Source: Streptomycetaceae bacterium (GTDB taxonomy: Bacteria; Actinomycetota; Actinomycetes; Nanopelagicales; Nanopelagicaceae). From it: a stretch of 64,000 bases of DNA. Below, one piece after another: positions 40,039 through 48,995 of this stretch; position 1 is the first letter of the stretch; each line of letters begins with the position of its first letter. The notes beneath the pieces were generated by a model. It searched no databases. It was not told where the DNA came from and saw nothing but the letters and a program-made list of their open reading frames with translations. The translations under genes and the position numbers were made by a program. Location of the stretch: the NCBI GenBank assembly GCA_027483765.1, contig JAIXTW010000011.1, positions 1-64,000 on the forward strand. The letters run 5' to 3'.

Positions 40039-40067
40039 AGGGTATGTCAGTGGGGTGCAAGAGGGAA
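40039..40067 (-). promoter_or_regulatory. candidate msmK promoter
   Basis: On the minus strand TACCCT (TANNNT) is preceded by TTCCCT at 17 bp. The -35 box is weak. The leader would be about 70 bases and include both hairpins. Confidence 0.4.
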
Positions 40068-40077
40068 ACACGCTCGC

Positions 40078-40083
40078 TAGACT
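40078..40083 (+). promoter_or_regulatory. -10 box TAGACT of the CNNM/CBS gene
   Basis: TAGACT ends 9 bases before the ATG, giving a leader of at most 2-3 bases. No ribosome site is present. Confidence 0.5.
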
Positions 40084-40092
40084 TCTCACATC

Positions 40093-41388
40093 ATGGAAAG
40101 TAACCCGAGTACCCCCCTTTTTAGCTCGATCCTGATTGTTGTAGGCCTGATTGTCACCGGCGGCCTCTTTGTAGCTGCCGAGATTGCCCTTATCTCCTTG
40201 CGCGAAAGTCAGGTTAAACAATTAGCGCTACGCGGAAAGCGTGGAGCAATCGTTGCCAAATTAGCAGCTAATCCCAATCGATTACTTGGCGCACTTCAGG
40301 TTGGTGTCACCCTCACTGGTTTCCTCTCCGCTGCACTGGGCGCAGAAAAACTTGGCGTCTATGTAATCCCATGGCTAGAAGACCTTGGCGTGCCAGAGAA
40401 ATCTGCACCCACTACTTCACTCGTTGGAGTCACCTTGGTCATCGCGTATTTCTCTCTTGTTTTCGGTGAACTCGTTCCAAAACGGTTAGCTCTATTTCGC
40501 ACAGAACAGATTGCGCTCGCCTCTGCCCTCTTTATTGATTTCGTAGCAAATCTTTTCCGACCAATTATTTGGGTCTTATCTCATTCAACTAACCTGATTG
40601 TCCGCCTCTTTGGAATTGATCCGAAAGAGCAACGAACGGCTATTTCAGAAGAAGAGCTATTGGATCTCGTTGCCGGCCATGCCGCCCTGACCGATGAAGA
40701 GCGCGATATCGTTGAAGAAGTCTTTAACGCATCAGAACGACAAGTGCACGAAGTTATGGTTCCTCGCACAGAGGTAGATTTCATGGATGCATCCCTCACT
40801 GTTGGAAAAGCGATAGCGCTAGCTATTGAAAAGGCGCACTCTCGCTATCCAGTTGTTCGTGGATCATCAGATGAAGTTGTCGGATTTATTCACGTCCGCG
40901 ACTTACTGGATACCAGCCTTGCTACCTCAAATGCGAAGATTCAAGAGTTGGCTCGAAACATTATGTACTTGCCGGGCACCAAGGGAATCTTGCCGGCGCT
41001 CACCGAGATGCGAAAGCAACGTCAACACCTAGCTATCGTTCTTGATGAATACGGTGGCACTGATGGAATCGTTACCCTCGAAGATCTGGTTGAGACCTTA
41101 ATCGGTGATATCCGCGATGAGTATGACTCGGATGAAGTTGAAATCTCGGAAGAATCACGCACGGGTGATTTTGAGATTGATGGCCTCATCTCACTCGAAG
41201 ACTTACAAGAAGAGACTGGCGTTGAGCTACCCGAAGGCCCATATGAAACCGCTAGTGGCTTTGTGATGCATTATTTAGGGCGCATTCCGGTTGAACACGA
41301 CATCGTCGGTGTCAATGGAGTACGAATTACAGTGCTTTCGATGGAAGGCAAACGCGCAGGTCGACTATTGATCTCTCGTAATTACTAA
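40093..41388 (+). CDS. CNNM-CBS-CorC family membrane protein (HlyC/CorC)
   Basis: A 431-residue protein of the family linked to magnesium and cobalt export and tolerance. The N-terminal CNNM membrane domain (about 1-185) has four hydrophobic segments and the [18 protein letters not shown] motif, then GELVPKRLA. Two CBS domains follow (about 205-335; [30 protein letters not shown]) and a C-terminal CorC transporter-associated domain (about 345-430). Downstream trpS is 20 bp away. The ion transported is not decidable from sequence. Confidence 0.92.
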   Translation: MESNPSTPLFSSILIVVGLIVTGGLFVAAEIALISLRESQVKQLALRGKRGAIVAKLAANPNRLLGALQVGVTLTGFLSAALGAEKLGVYVIPWLEDLGVPEKSAPTTSLVGVTLVIAYFSLVFGELVPKRLALFRTEQIALASALFIDFVANLFRPIIWVLSHSTNLIVRLFGIDPKEQRTAISEEELLDLVAGHAALTDEERDIVEEVFNASERQVHEVMVPRTEVDFMDASLTVGKAIALAIEKAHSRYPVVRGSSDEVVGFIHVRDLLDTSLATSNAKIQELARNIMYLPGTKGILPALTEMRKQRQHLAIVLDEYGGTDGIVTLEDLVETLIGDIRDEYDSDEVEISEESRTGDFEIDGLISLEDLQEETGVELPEGPYETASGFVMHYLGRIPVEHDIVGVNGVRITVLSMEGKRAGRLLISRNY

Positions 41389-41408
41389 GGCATGCGAGAA
41401 TTACGTCC

Positions 41409-42401
41409 ATGAAGCGCGTCTTATCTGGAATTCAACCCACCAGTGATTCTTTCCACCTTGGAAACTATCTCGGAGCGGTAAAGCAGTGGGTTGAACTCCA
41501 AGATGGCCATGATGCTTTCTACTGCATTGTTGATTTACATGCGCTCACAGTTGAAACTGATCCGGCGCTCCTTCGAAAGCGCACACTGGCATCTGCCGCA
41601 CAGTTGCTTGCGCTAGGTATTTCACCAGAGAAATCAACACTCTTCGTTCAATCTCAAGTCCCGCAACATAACCAACTGGGTTGGATTATGGAATGCCTTA
41701 CTGGATTTGGTGAAGCCAGTCGTATGACTCAATTTAAAGATAAATCCTCTAAATCAGGCGCAGACTCTTCACGAGTTGGACTTTTCACCTATCCAATGTT
41801 GCAAGCGGCAGATATTTTGCTCTATCAAACAAATCTAGTTCCAGTCGGCGAAGATCAACGCCAACATATTGAACTCACGCGAGATTTGGCCGGACGATTT
41901 AATTCACGTTACGGCCAGACATTCCAGCTTCCCGAGGCTTATATTTTAAAGACTGCGGCAAAAATTAATGATATTCAAGAACCCACAGCAAAGATGAGTA
42001 AGTCATCAGGTGCCGTTGCCGGTGTCATTGAGATTATGGATACACCAGAGGCAAATTTGAAGAAGATTAAGAGCGCAGTGACTGACGCGGGCCGCGAAGT
42101 TACCTTTGACGCTATCGAAAAGCCAGGCATCAGCAATTTACTGACTATTCACTCAGCCCTTTCAGGTAAGTCAATTTCAGATCTTGAAAATGAATTTTCC
42201 GGTAAGGGTTACGGAGATTTCAAGGGAGCAGTTGCAGAAGTTGTTGTGGAATACCTGCGCCCTATTCGAGCTCGCGCACTTGAACTCCTAGAAGATGAGA
42301 AGCACTTGCTCGACATTTTGCATCAAGGATCGGCTAAAGCTCGTACAGTTGCAGAAGCGACACTTGCAGATACGTATAAGAATCTCGGAGTAGTTCTGTA
42401 A
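41409..42401 (+). CDS. trpS: tryptophanyl-tRNA synthetase
   Basis: Class I synthetase charging tRNA-Trp. The 330-residue product has [18 protein letters not shown] (the HIGH-type motif is HLGN), DLHALTV, the tryptophan pocket segment [16 protein letters not shown], and the KMSKS loop AKMSKSSGA. Length fits the bacterial enzyme. It shares one base with the following BMP-family binding-protein gene (TAATG), an unusual pairing. Confidence 0.96.
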   Translation: MKRVLSGIQPTSDSFHLGNYLGAVKQWVELQDGHDAFYCIVDLHALTVETDPALLRKRTLASAAQLLALGISPEKSTLFVQSQVPQHNQLGWIMECLTGFGEASRMTQFKDKSSKSGADSSRVGLFTYPMLQAADILLYQTNLVPVGEDQRQHIELTRDLAGRFNSRYGQTFQLPEAYILKTAAKINDIQEPTAKMSKSSGAVAGVIEIMDTPEANLKKIKSAVTDAGREVTFDAIEKPGISNLLTIHSALSGKSISDLENEFSGKGYGDFKGAVAEVVVEYLRPIRARALELLEDEKHLLDILHQGSAKARTVAEATLADTYKNLGVVL

Positions 42402-43384
42402 TGAAGTTCCGGCTTGCCCTTGTTTTTGCTCTCATCCTTGGTGTAGTCACACCTGCAGTGAGTTCGGCGGAACCGGTCACAATCGGAGTTGCCTACGATA
42501 TTGGTGGCCGCGGTGATAAATCATTTAATGACGCCACGGCAGCTGGCTTAGAGCTGGCTAAGAAATCTCTCGACTTCGAAGTGGAAGCCGTTGTCACCGA
42601 TGGCACGTCGCTAGATCGAGATAAGAGAATCCGAAGCCTGATTACAAAGAAGTGCGCACTGATCATCGCCATTGGCGCGGGATATGGTCCAACACTTCAA
42701 GTTCTTGCCTTTGAATTTCCCAACACCCAATTTGCCATCATCAACGATGCCAGCGTGGCCGCGGTCAATGTCAGCTCTATAGTTTTCGCTGAGACCCAAG
42801 GGGCTTACTTGGCTGGATTTAGCGCTGCTCAAATGTCAAAGACCGGAAAAGTGGCGATGATTGCCAATTCAAACCAGGCAGATTTATTTAAAGATGGTTT
42901 TAGCGCGGGTGTTTTAGCCAATAAGAAGAAAGTCATCCCAGTTGTTAAATATGTTTCAGGATCGTACTCACTGGCAGCAAGCCAAGTAATTGCGGTCGGA
43001 GCTGATGTCATTTACTTAAGCACTCAAGGCTCGACGGCAGAGGTCTTCAAAGTTATTGTTTCAAATAACGCAAAGAAGAGCGCTAAGAAAGTTGCGCTAA
43101 TAAACATTGAGCCAGATCAGTATTTAGCGGTAACAAATGAGACTAAGAGATTTTTAGCGGCTACCGTTGTAAAGAGAGTCGATAAGGCGATTGTGGACAT
43201 CATCTCCAAATCCTTATCTGGAGATCAGTTCTTAGATTACTTAGACTTAGATGCTGGAATATTTGGCAGCCGCTATGGCATCAATGGCGGGGGAGTCGAA
43301 TTCATCGTCCGCTCTAGGGAGTTATTGGCCAAGAGTGATGCAATTAATATTGCCGCCGTCGCAGCGGAGAAAATTGCCGCATAG
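42401..43384 (+). CDS. BMP-family secreted substrate-binding protein, copy 1
   Basis: A 327-residue binding protein of the Bmp/Med family, typical partner of nucleoside ABC importers. A signal peptide ([10 protein letters not shown], hydrophobic to about 19, likely cut after SSA) has no lipobox cysteine. The mature part has YDIGGRGDKSFNDATAAG, the family signature, and ETQGAYLAGFSAAQMSKTGKV. It overlaps trpS by one base and is followed by a second BMP gene with its own promoter. The two proteins are clearly diverged, so they may bind different nucleosides or purines. Confidence 0.88.
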   Translation: MKFRLALVFALILGVVTPAVSSAEPVTIGVAYDIGGRGDKSFNDATAAGLELAKKSLDFEVEAVVTDGTSLDRDKRIRSLITKKCALIIAIGAGYGPTLQVLAFEFPNTQFAIINDASVAAVNVSSIVFAETQGAYLAGFSAAQMSKTGKVAMIANSNQADLFKDGFSAGVLANKKKVIPVVKYVSGSYSLAASQVIAVGADVIYLSTQGSTAEVFKVIVSNNAKKSAKKVALINIEPDQYLAVTNETKRFLAATVVKRVDKAIVDIISKSLSGDQFLDYLDLDAGIFGSRYGINGGGVEFIVRSRELLAKSDAINIAAVAAEKIAA

Positions 43385-43451
43385 CGCTCAACTTCAACTT
43401 GAGACTTTTCCAAACTGTAATAAGCCACACCGCGAGGAAATGCTCAACTTT

Positions 43452-43481
43452 TTGATGATTTTAAGCGTCAACTACTAGGCT
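43452..43481 (+). promoter_or_regulatory. promoter of the second BMP gene
   Basis: TTGATG and TAGGCT are separated by 18 bp; the start site would be near 43488, with a leader of about 33 bases ending in GGAGGAACC. Confidence 0.68.
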
Positions 43482-43520
43482 CGGCCCACAAGCAACACTC
43501 AAACATTCCTTGGAGGAACC

Positions 43521-44561
43521 TTGAAGAAGACACTTAAGTTTGTAGCAGTTTTCGCTGCCGCAACTCTCGCATTTGGCATTTCAGCACCAGCTGCAAATGC
43601 AGCAGCAGTTAAGGCTTGTATCGCATTAGATACCGGCGGCGTGGATGACAAGTCATTTAACGCACTCGCATGGAAGGGCGCTAGCGTAGATGCTCCGAAA
43701 GCCAATTCAGGCGTAACAGCAAAGTACCTATCAGCTACTTCAGATGCTGACTACGCGCCAAACATCAAGAAGTTCATAGATGAGAAGTGCGACATCATCA
43801 TCGGCGTTGGATTCTTGATTAACAACGCAATCGTTGCAGCAGCAAAGGCTAACCCAACCGTGAAGTTCGCAATCGTTGATCAGGATGGACTCTCTGATGG
43901 AAAGCCGCTTCCAAACCTAAAGTCAATTCAGTACGCAACTGATGCACCTTCATTCCAGGCTGGATACCTCGCAGCTGGAGTTTCAAAGACAGGTAAAGTT
44001 GCAACATACGGCGGATTGCCTATTCCAACTGTAACTATCTTCATGGATGCATTCGCTAAGGGCGTTGCCCACTACAACAAGATCAAGGGCAAGAAAGTAG
44101 AAGTTCTTGGCTGGGATGTTGCAAAGAAAGATGGAACATTCGTAGGCGGCTTCTCTGATTCAGCGAAAGCACTTCAGATCTCCAAGAACTTCGAACAACA
44201 GGGTGCAGATATTATCTTCCCAGTTGCCGGTGGACTTGGTGGAGCTACAGCAGGAAACTCACTAACTTCAAAGAAGTCATCAGTTATCTGGGTAGATGCC
44301 GATGGATTTATCTCTGCTCCACAGTACCGAAAGGTTCTTCTCACATCTGTTATCAAGCGAGTTGACCTCGGTGTTAGCACCACAATCGCAGAGGTTGGTG
44401 CAGCAAAGTTCACCAATAAGCCATACGTCGGAACAATGAAGAATGCCGGAGTTGGACTTGCTCCATACCACGACCTAATCCGCATGGTTCCTGGTGCACT
44501 TCGTACCGATGTTTCAAAACTCGGCAACGATCTACGTAGTGGAAAAGTTACAGTTAAGTAA
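43521..44561 (+). CDS. BMP-family secreted substrate-binding protein, copy 2
   Basis: Likely main binding protein of the nucleoside importer downstream, 346 residues. The start is TTG, set by GGAGG 5 bases upstream. The signal peptide (MKKTLKFVAV, hydrophobic to about 22, likely cut at ANA) lacks a proper lipobox; the first cysteine sits in VKAC, where lysine breaks the motif. The mature part has ALDTGGVDDKSFNALAWKGA and DAPSFQAGYLAAGVSKTGKV. It has its own promoter and a perfect terminator, so it is probably made in excess of the ATPase and permeases. Confidence 0.9.
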   Translation: MKKTLKFVAVFAAATLAFGISAPAANAAAVKACIALDTGGVDDKSFNALAWKGASVDAPKANSGVTAKYLSATSDADYAPNIKKFIDEKCDIIIGVGFLINNAIVAAAKANPTVKFAIVDQDGLSDGKPLPNLKSIQYATDAPSFQAGYLAAGVSKTGKVATYGGLPIPTVTIFMDAFAKGVAHYNKIKGKKVEVLGWDVAKKDGTFVGGFSDSAKALQISKNFEQQGADIIFPVAGGLGGATAGNSLTSKKSSVIWVDADGFISAPQYRKVLLTSVIKRVDLGVSTTIAEVGAAKFTNKPYVGTMKNAGVGLAPYHDLIRMVPGALRTDVSKLGNDLRSGKVTVK

Positions 44562-44574
44562 TTAACTCGTAGTT

Positions 44575-44615
44575 ATTAATAAGGCTGGCACTTCGGTGCC
44601 AGCCTTATTAATTTT
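44575..44615 (+). terminator. intrinsic terminator after the second BMP gene
   Basis: A perfect 17-bp stem (arms 44575-44591 and 44596-44612, core AAGGCTGGCAC) closes a TTCG tetraloop and is followed by TTT. The flanking A/T pairs make it effective in either direction. Confidence 0.92.
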
Positions 44616-44659
44616 CGCCATCACCATGTTTTACACTTTCTAAAATTCAATAAAACTAG

Positions 44660-44665
44660 TAGATT
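44660..44665 (+). promoter_or_regulatory. -10 box TAGATT for the leaderless nucleoside-importer ATPase gene
   Basis: TAGATT ends 7 bases before the ATG. A TTG three codons upstream overlaps this box and so cannot be the start if the box is used. It starts a transcript that could run through deoC. Confidence 0.6.
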
Positions 44666-44672
44666 GCCGTAC

Positions 44673-46172
44673 ATGTCACTCGAATTGCGCGGAATAACTA
44701 AGCGCTTCGGTGCGTTAACTGCCAATGACGGGATTGACCTTACTGTCGCAGATGGCGAAATTCACGCAATTCTTGGCGAAAACGGTGCAGGTAAATCGAC
44801 CCTAATGAATATCGTCTATGGGTTGCTTGCACCGGATGAAGGCTCGATCTCCGTTGATGGAAAAGTTATCAGAATTGATTCACCTATTGACGCACTCGCT
44901 GCGGGTATCGGAATGGTTCATCAGCATTTCATGCTTATTCCAGTATTTACTGTTGCTGAAAATATTGTCTTAGGCCACGAAAAGATAAAGGGGCCGGGGA
45001 TGCTGGACCTTGAGAGTGCACGCAGCGAAATCCTGCGCGTGTCAGCCGAATACAACTTTGATATTGACCCCGATGCTCTTATTGAAGATCTACCTGTTGG
45101 TTTGCAACAGCGTGTGGAAATCATCAGGGCACTTATTTACGATGCGAAGGTATTGATTCTTGATGAACCCACTGCTGTGCTTACTCCGCAGGAGACCGAT
45201 GAGCTGCTGAAGAATATGAAGAAACTAAAAGCAAGAGGAACATCAATAGTCTTTATTACTCACAAGTTACGCGAGGTTAAAGAAGCGGCCGACAAAATTA
45301 CAATTATTCGCCGTGGCAAGGTGGTTGGAACTGCATCGCCATCGGCGTCTCAAGAAGAGTTGGCTTCACTTATGGTCGGGCGCCCAGTCTCACTTGATGT
45401 AGATAAGAACGCCGCGAAGCTCGGTAACGTCACTCTTGAAGTGAAGAACCTAAATATCTCTGACCACACGGGTCGATTCTTGGTGAGCAACGTATCCTTT
45501 GAACTACGTGCCGGAGAGATTCTTGCGGTAGCGGGTGTGCAAGGAAATGGGCAGACTGAACTGGCCGAAGCCATTGTTGGTTTACAAGAGCATGTGACTG
45601 GATCAATTCTCCTTGATGGAAAAGATGTTACACACGAAAGTGTCCGAGCCTCCTTACATGCCGGAATCGCATTTGTCCCAGAATCCCGCGAGGAAGATGG
45701 ACTGATTGGCTCCTTTAGTATCGAAGAGAATCTAATTCTCGATCTCCATGATTTACCTCCTTATGCCAAGGGGCCGGTTATTTCGCAGAAGATTGTGCAA
45801 GAGGAAGCCCAAAAGCGAATCGCAGAGTTTGATATTCGTACGCAATCTTCAAAGGATTCCGTATCCTCGCTCTCAGGTGGCAATAAGCAGAAGGTGGTTC
45901 TCGCGCGAGAACTTTCTCGCCCTGTGAAATTGGTAGTCGCCTCGCAACCGACTCGTGGTTTAGATGTTGGTTCCATCGAATTCGTTCATCAGCGAATAAT
46001 CGCAGAGCGAGATTCTGGTCGTGGAGTGCTTCTCTTCAGCACTGAACTTGACGAAGTGATCTCACTAGCGGATCGGATTGCCGTTATGTACCGCGGAGAG
46101 TTCATTGCAATTGTTCCTGCAGATACCTCGCGTTCTGATTTAGGTTTACTTATGGCGGGGGTTAAACCGTGA
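44673..46172 (+). CDS. nucleoside-type ABC transporter ATPase (double-domain)
   Basis: ATPase of 499 residues with two ABC domains, like the Bmp-linked nucleoside importers and RbsA. Domain 1 (about 1-235) has Walker A GENGAGKS, Walker B VLILDEPTAVL and switch VFITHK; its signature region reads LPVGLQQRVEI. Domain 2 (about 255-499) has a divergent Walker A (VQGNGQTEL) and an intact signature (LSGGNKQKV), the usual asymmetric pattern. The start is an ATG with no ribosome site and a -10 box 7 bases upstream. It overlaps the first permease by 4 bp (GTGA). Confidence 0.92.
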   Translation: MSLELRGITKRFGALTANDGIDLTVADGEIHAILGENGAGKSTLMNIVYGLLAPDEGSISVDGKVIRIDSPIDALAAGIGMVHQHFMLIPVFTVAENIVLGHEKIKGPGMLDLESARSEILRVSAEYNFDIDPDALIEDLPVGLQQRVEIIRALIYDAKVLILDEPTAVLTPQETDELLKNMKKLKARGTSIVFITHKLREVKEAADKITIIRRGKVVGTASPSASQEELASLMVGRPVSLDVDKNAAKLGNVTLEVKNLNISDHTGRFLVSNVSFELRAGEILAVAGVQGNGQTELAEAIVGLQEHVTGSILLDGKDVTHESVRASLHAGIAFVPESREEDGLIGSFSIEENLILDLHDLPPYAKGPVISQKIVQEEAQKRIAEFDIRTQSSKDSVSSLSGGNKQKVVLARELSRPVKLVVASQPTRGLDVGSIEFVHQRIIAERDSGRGVLLFSTELDEVISLADRIAVMYRGEFIAIVPADTSRSDLGLLMAGVKP

Positions 46173-47320
46173 AATTCAAAAAGTTACTCCTGCCGGCGCT
46201 CTCCATATTTATGGCATTTTTTGTGGGCGGGATACTCGTTGCTTTCTCTGACGCCCAGGTCTTAGCACTGAAGAGTGATCCGCTTTCAATGCTTTCAAAA
46301 GCTCTCGCCACCGCTGGAAACACATACTGGGCTCTCTTTCGTGGTTCAATCTTTGATCCGCAATTAGCAGAGGGACATTTCTGGCAGGGTTTCTATCCTT
46401 TCTCAGAAACGTTAACGGTGGCAACGCCTCTGATACTTACGGGACTTTCTGTAGCTCTTGCATTCCGCGCAGGTCTTTTCAACATTGGCGCACAAGGTCA
46501 ATTCATTGCAGGTGCAATCGGAGCAAGCTGGGTCGGCTTTACTTTCCAAATGCCTATTGTGATTCACACACTTGCGGCAATATTGGCCGCAATCCTCTTT
46601 TCTGGAATTTATGGAGGACTGGTTGGTTTACTAAAAGCACGCACCGGCGCACACGAAGTTATCGTCACAATTATGCTTAATTACATTGCGGGTTACTTCT
46701 TACTCTGGCTCCTGAGCACTACTGCTTTTCTACGTCCTGGTCGCCAAGATCCCATTGCACCAGAAGTATTGGAGAGTTCTCGACTACCCCGCTTATTTGG
46801 TCCAGATTTACGCGCAAATATTGGATTCGTTATCGCCCTGGTTGTTGCAGGCCTCATCTGGTGGCTACTTAATAGAAGCACCTGGGGATTTAGATTCCGT
46901 GCAGTAGGTGCAAATGCATCGGCATCACGCACTGCTGGCATCTCTGTCGCACGCGTGACAACCTCGGTAATGTTTATTGCGGGAGCTCTTGCCGGGCTAG
47001 GTGGGGCAGTTCAAGTTCTGGGTTCTGAATATGCGATGACATCAGGAATTGGTGGAAGTTTTGGCTTTGATGCAATCACGGTAGCACTTCTGGGACGAGC
47101 AACGCCGGTTGGAACAGTTTTTGCCGCCCTACTTTTCGGAGCACTTCGTGCGGGCGGTCTCACAATGCAATCCAGTACAGATACACCACTTGATTTGGTG
47201 CTTGTCATTCAAGCACTGGTTGTTCTCTTTATTGCAGCACCTGCACTAGTTAAAGCAATCTTTAGATTAAAGAATGTAGAAAGTACACAAACTATTGCTT
47301 CTAAGGGTTGGAACGGTTGA
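46169..47320 (+). CDS. nucleoside-type ABC transporter permease 1
   Basis: Membrane subunit of 383 residues, with about nine hydrophobic segments. The segment FRAGLFNIGAQGQFIAGAIGA is the signature of this BPD_transp_2 permease group (as in YufP/NupP), and a second conserved stretch is FRAVGANASASRTAGISV. The start is GTG overlapping the ATPase stop. It shares one base with the next permease (TGATG). It forms a heterodimer with that protein. Confidence 0.92.
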   Translation: MKFKKLLLPALSIFMAFFVGGILVAFSDAQVLALKSDPLSMLSKALATAGNTYWALFRGSIFDPQLAEGHFWQGFYPFSETLTVATPLILTGLSVALAFRAGLFNIGAQGQFIAGAIGASWVGFTFQMPIVIHTLAAILAAILFSGIYGGLVGLLKARTGAHEVIVTIMLNYIAGYFLLWLLSTTAFLRPGRQDPIAPEVLESSRLPRLFGPDLRANIGFVIALVVAGLIWWLLNRSTWGFRFRAVGANASASRTAGISVARVTTSVMFIAGALAGLGGAVQVLGSEYAMTSGIGGSFGFDAITVALLGRATPVGTVFAALLFGALRAGGLTMQSSTDTPLDLVLVIQALVVLFIAAPALVKAIFRLKNVESTQTIASKGWNG

Positions 47321-48597
47321 TGAGCACTGTAGAACTCAAGTCCCTTTCGGCGCCGGAGCGTCGCCGCAAACGCGGCAACATTTCTATGGGTGTTCTGGGA
47401 GCCTTTGCACTTATTGTTTTTGGCTTTCTGCCAAATGCGGGAGCACCTGTCACATACAGTTTTGTTCTGGGGAACGAATGGATTTTGATTAAAGAGTGGA
47501 TAGTAAACTCAAAGACTGGCTCGCTAGGTTTTGCTCTAGTCTCACTCTTATCAGTTGTTTTGGCAGCTCTTCAATTTAGAGCACGAAAAACAAGTCGCTT
47601 TGCAACAGGCCTATTTGGTGCAACTTTCTTGATGTCATTCCTGTGTTGGGCAGCGGCTGGCAAGTTCATCCCATTCACTGGCTTGCTCCAGGGCGCACTG
47701 CTCCTTTCAGTGCCACTTATCTTCGGTGCAATGTCAGGTGTGATCTCCGAACGTTCCGGTGTTATCAATATTGCAATTGAAGGCCAGCTCCTTGCTGGCG
47801 CTTTCATGTCTGGTGTTGTTGCATCCCTGACCCAAAACACTTGGGTTGGATTGCTGATAGCGCCATTCGCAGGCATGGCGATTTCGTGGCTGCTCGCGGT
47901 CTTTGCCATTAAGTATGGAATTGATCAAGTGGTTCTTGGCTTCGTACTCAACGTTTTAGTTATTGGTCTAACTGGCTTCCTATACAAGAAGTTACTTATT
48001 CCATACCAATCAACATGGAACGCCGGGGGAACATTTGCTCCTATTGAGATTCCAGTCTTGGCCAAGATTCCAGTTATTGGGCCAATCTTCTTCGCTCAGA
48101 GCATCATCGTTTACTTGATGTATGTCGCTGTTATCGTTATTCATATCGCTCTCTTTAAATCCAGATGGGGATTACGTACACGTTCGGTTGGAGAACACCC
48201 AACCGCTGCTGAATCTGTAGGTATTGATGTCAACAAAGTTCGTTTCCGCAACGTGCTCATCGCGGGCGCGGTAGCAGGTCTTGGCGGCGCATTCTTTACA
48301 CTCGGTGCAGTAGGGGCATTTAGTAAAGAGATGACGGCAGGAAAAGGCTTTATCGCTCTAGCTGCACTTATTTTTGGTCGTTGGAGCCCACTAGGAGCAG
48401 TAGCAGCAGCACTCATCTTTGGTTTTGCCGATAATTTACAAGGTGTATTGACCATTACTGGAACACCAATTCCATCAGAATTTATGTTGATGGCTCCTTA
48501 CATTGCAACCATCATTGCTGTCTCTGGATTTGTCGGCAGAGTGAGGGCGCCAGCCGCAGATGGAATTCCATATAAACGTGGCGGTGGTTCTCGTTGA
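47320..48597 (+). CDS. nucleoside-type ABC transporter permease 2
   Basis: Partner permease, 425 residues. A cytoplasmic, basic N-terminus (APERRRKRGN) precedes about ten hydrophobic segments. The core has SERSGVINIAIEGQLLAGAF and RSVGEHPTAAESVGIDV, matching the NupQ/YufQ type. The ATG shares the last base of the previous stop. An upstream TTG in frame is less likely. cdd follows with the same TGATG junction, so import and breakdown are translated together. Confidence 0.92.
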   Translation: MSTVELKSLSAPERRRKRGNISMGVLGAFALIVFGFLPNAGAPVTYSFVLGNEWILIKEWIVNSKTGSLGFALVSLLSVVLAALQFRARKTSRFATGLFGATFLMSFLCWAAAGKFIPFTGLLQGALLLSVPLIFGAMSGVISERSGVINIAIEGQLLAGAFMSGVVASLTQNTWVGLLIAPFAGMAISWLLAVFAIKYGIDQVVLGFVLNVLVIGLTGFLYKKLLIPYQSTWNAGGTFAPIEIPVLAKIPVIGPIFFAQSIIVYLMYVAVIVIHIALFKSRWGLRTRSVGEHPTAAESVGIDVNKVRFRNVLIAGAVAGLGGAFFTLGAVGAFSKEMTAGKGFIALAALIFGRWSPLGAVAAALIFGFADNLQGVLTITGTPIPSEFMLMAPYIATIIAVSGFVGRVRAPAADGIPYKRGGGSR

Positions 48598-48995
48598 TGA
48601 ATATTGATTGGGATGTGCTGCGCAACGAAGCGTTAACGGCAATGAAGAAGGCCTATGTGCCGTATTCGAAGTTTCCTGTGGGCGTGGCAGCACTTGTTGA
48701 TGACGGCCGAATTATTACTGGATGCAATGTTGAAAATGCTAGTTATGGACTTACCTTGTGCGCCGAATGCGGTTTGGTCTCTTCCTTAATTTCATCCGGT
48801 GGGGGGCGCCTAGTGGCATTTGCGTGCGTGGATATTGCAGGAAATCCGCTAATGCCATGTGGGCGCTGTCGCCAATTGCTGCAAGAGCACGGTGGATCAA
48901 AGCTACAGATGATGACTGATCAGGGAGTAAAGACCTTAGCTGACTTACTACCCTGGGCTTTTGGACCAGAGGAAATTGAGAATCGCCTTTCATGA
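48597..48995 (+). CDS. cdd: cytidine deaminase
   Basis: Deaminates cytidine and deoxycytidine to uridine forms. The 132-residue product has the substrate and zinc motif NVENASYGLTLCAE and the second zinc motif PCGRCRQ, the small homotetrameric type. The ATG overlaps the preceding stop by one base; deoA overlaps by 4 bp. Position directly after a nucleoside importer shows it processes incoming nucleosides. Confidence 0.96.
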   Translation: MNIDWDVLRNEALTAMKKAYVPYSKFPVGVAALVDDGRIITGCNVENASYGLTLCAECGLVSSLISSGGGRLVAFACVDIAGNPLMPCGRCRQLLQEHGGSKLQMMTDQGVKTLADLLPWAFGPEEIENRLS

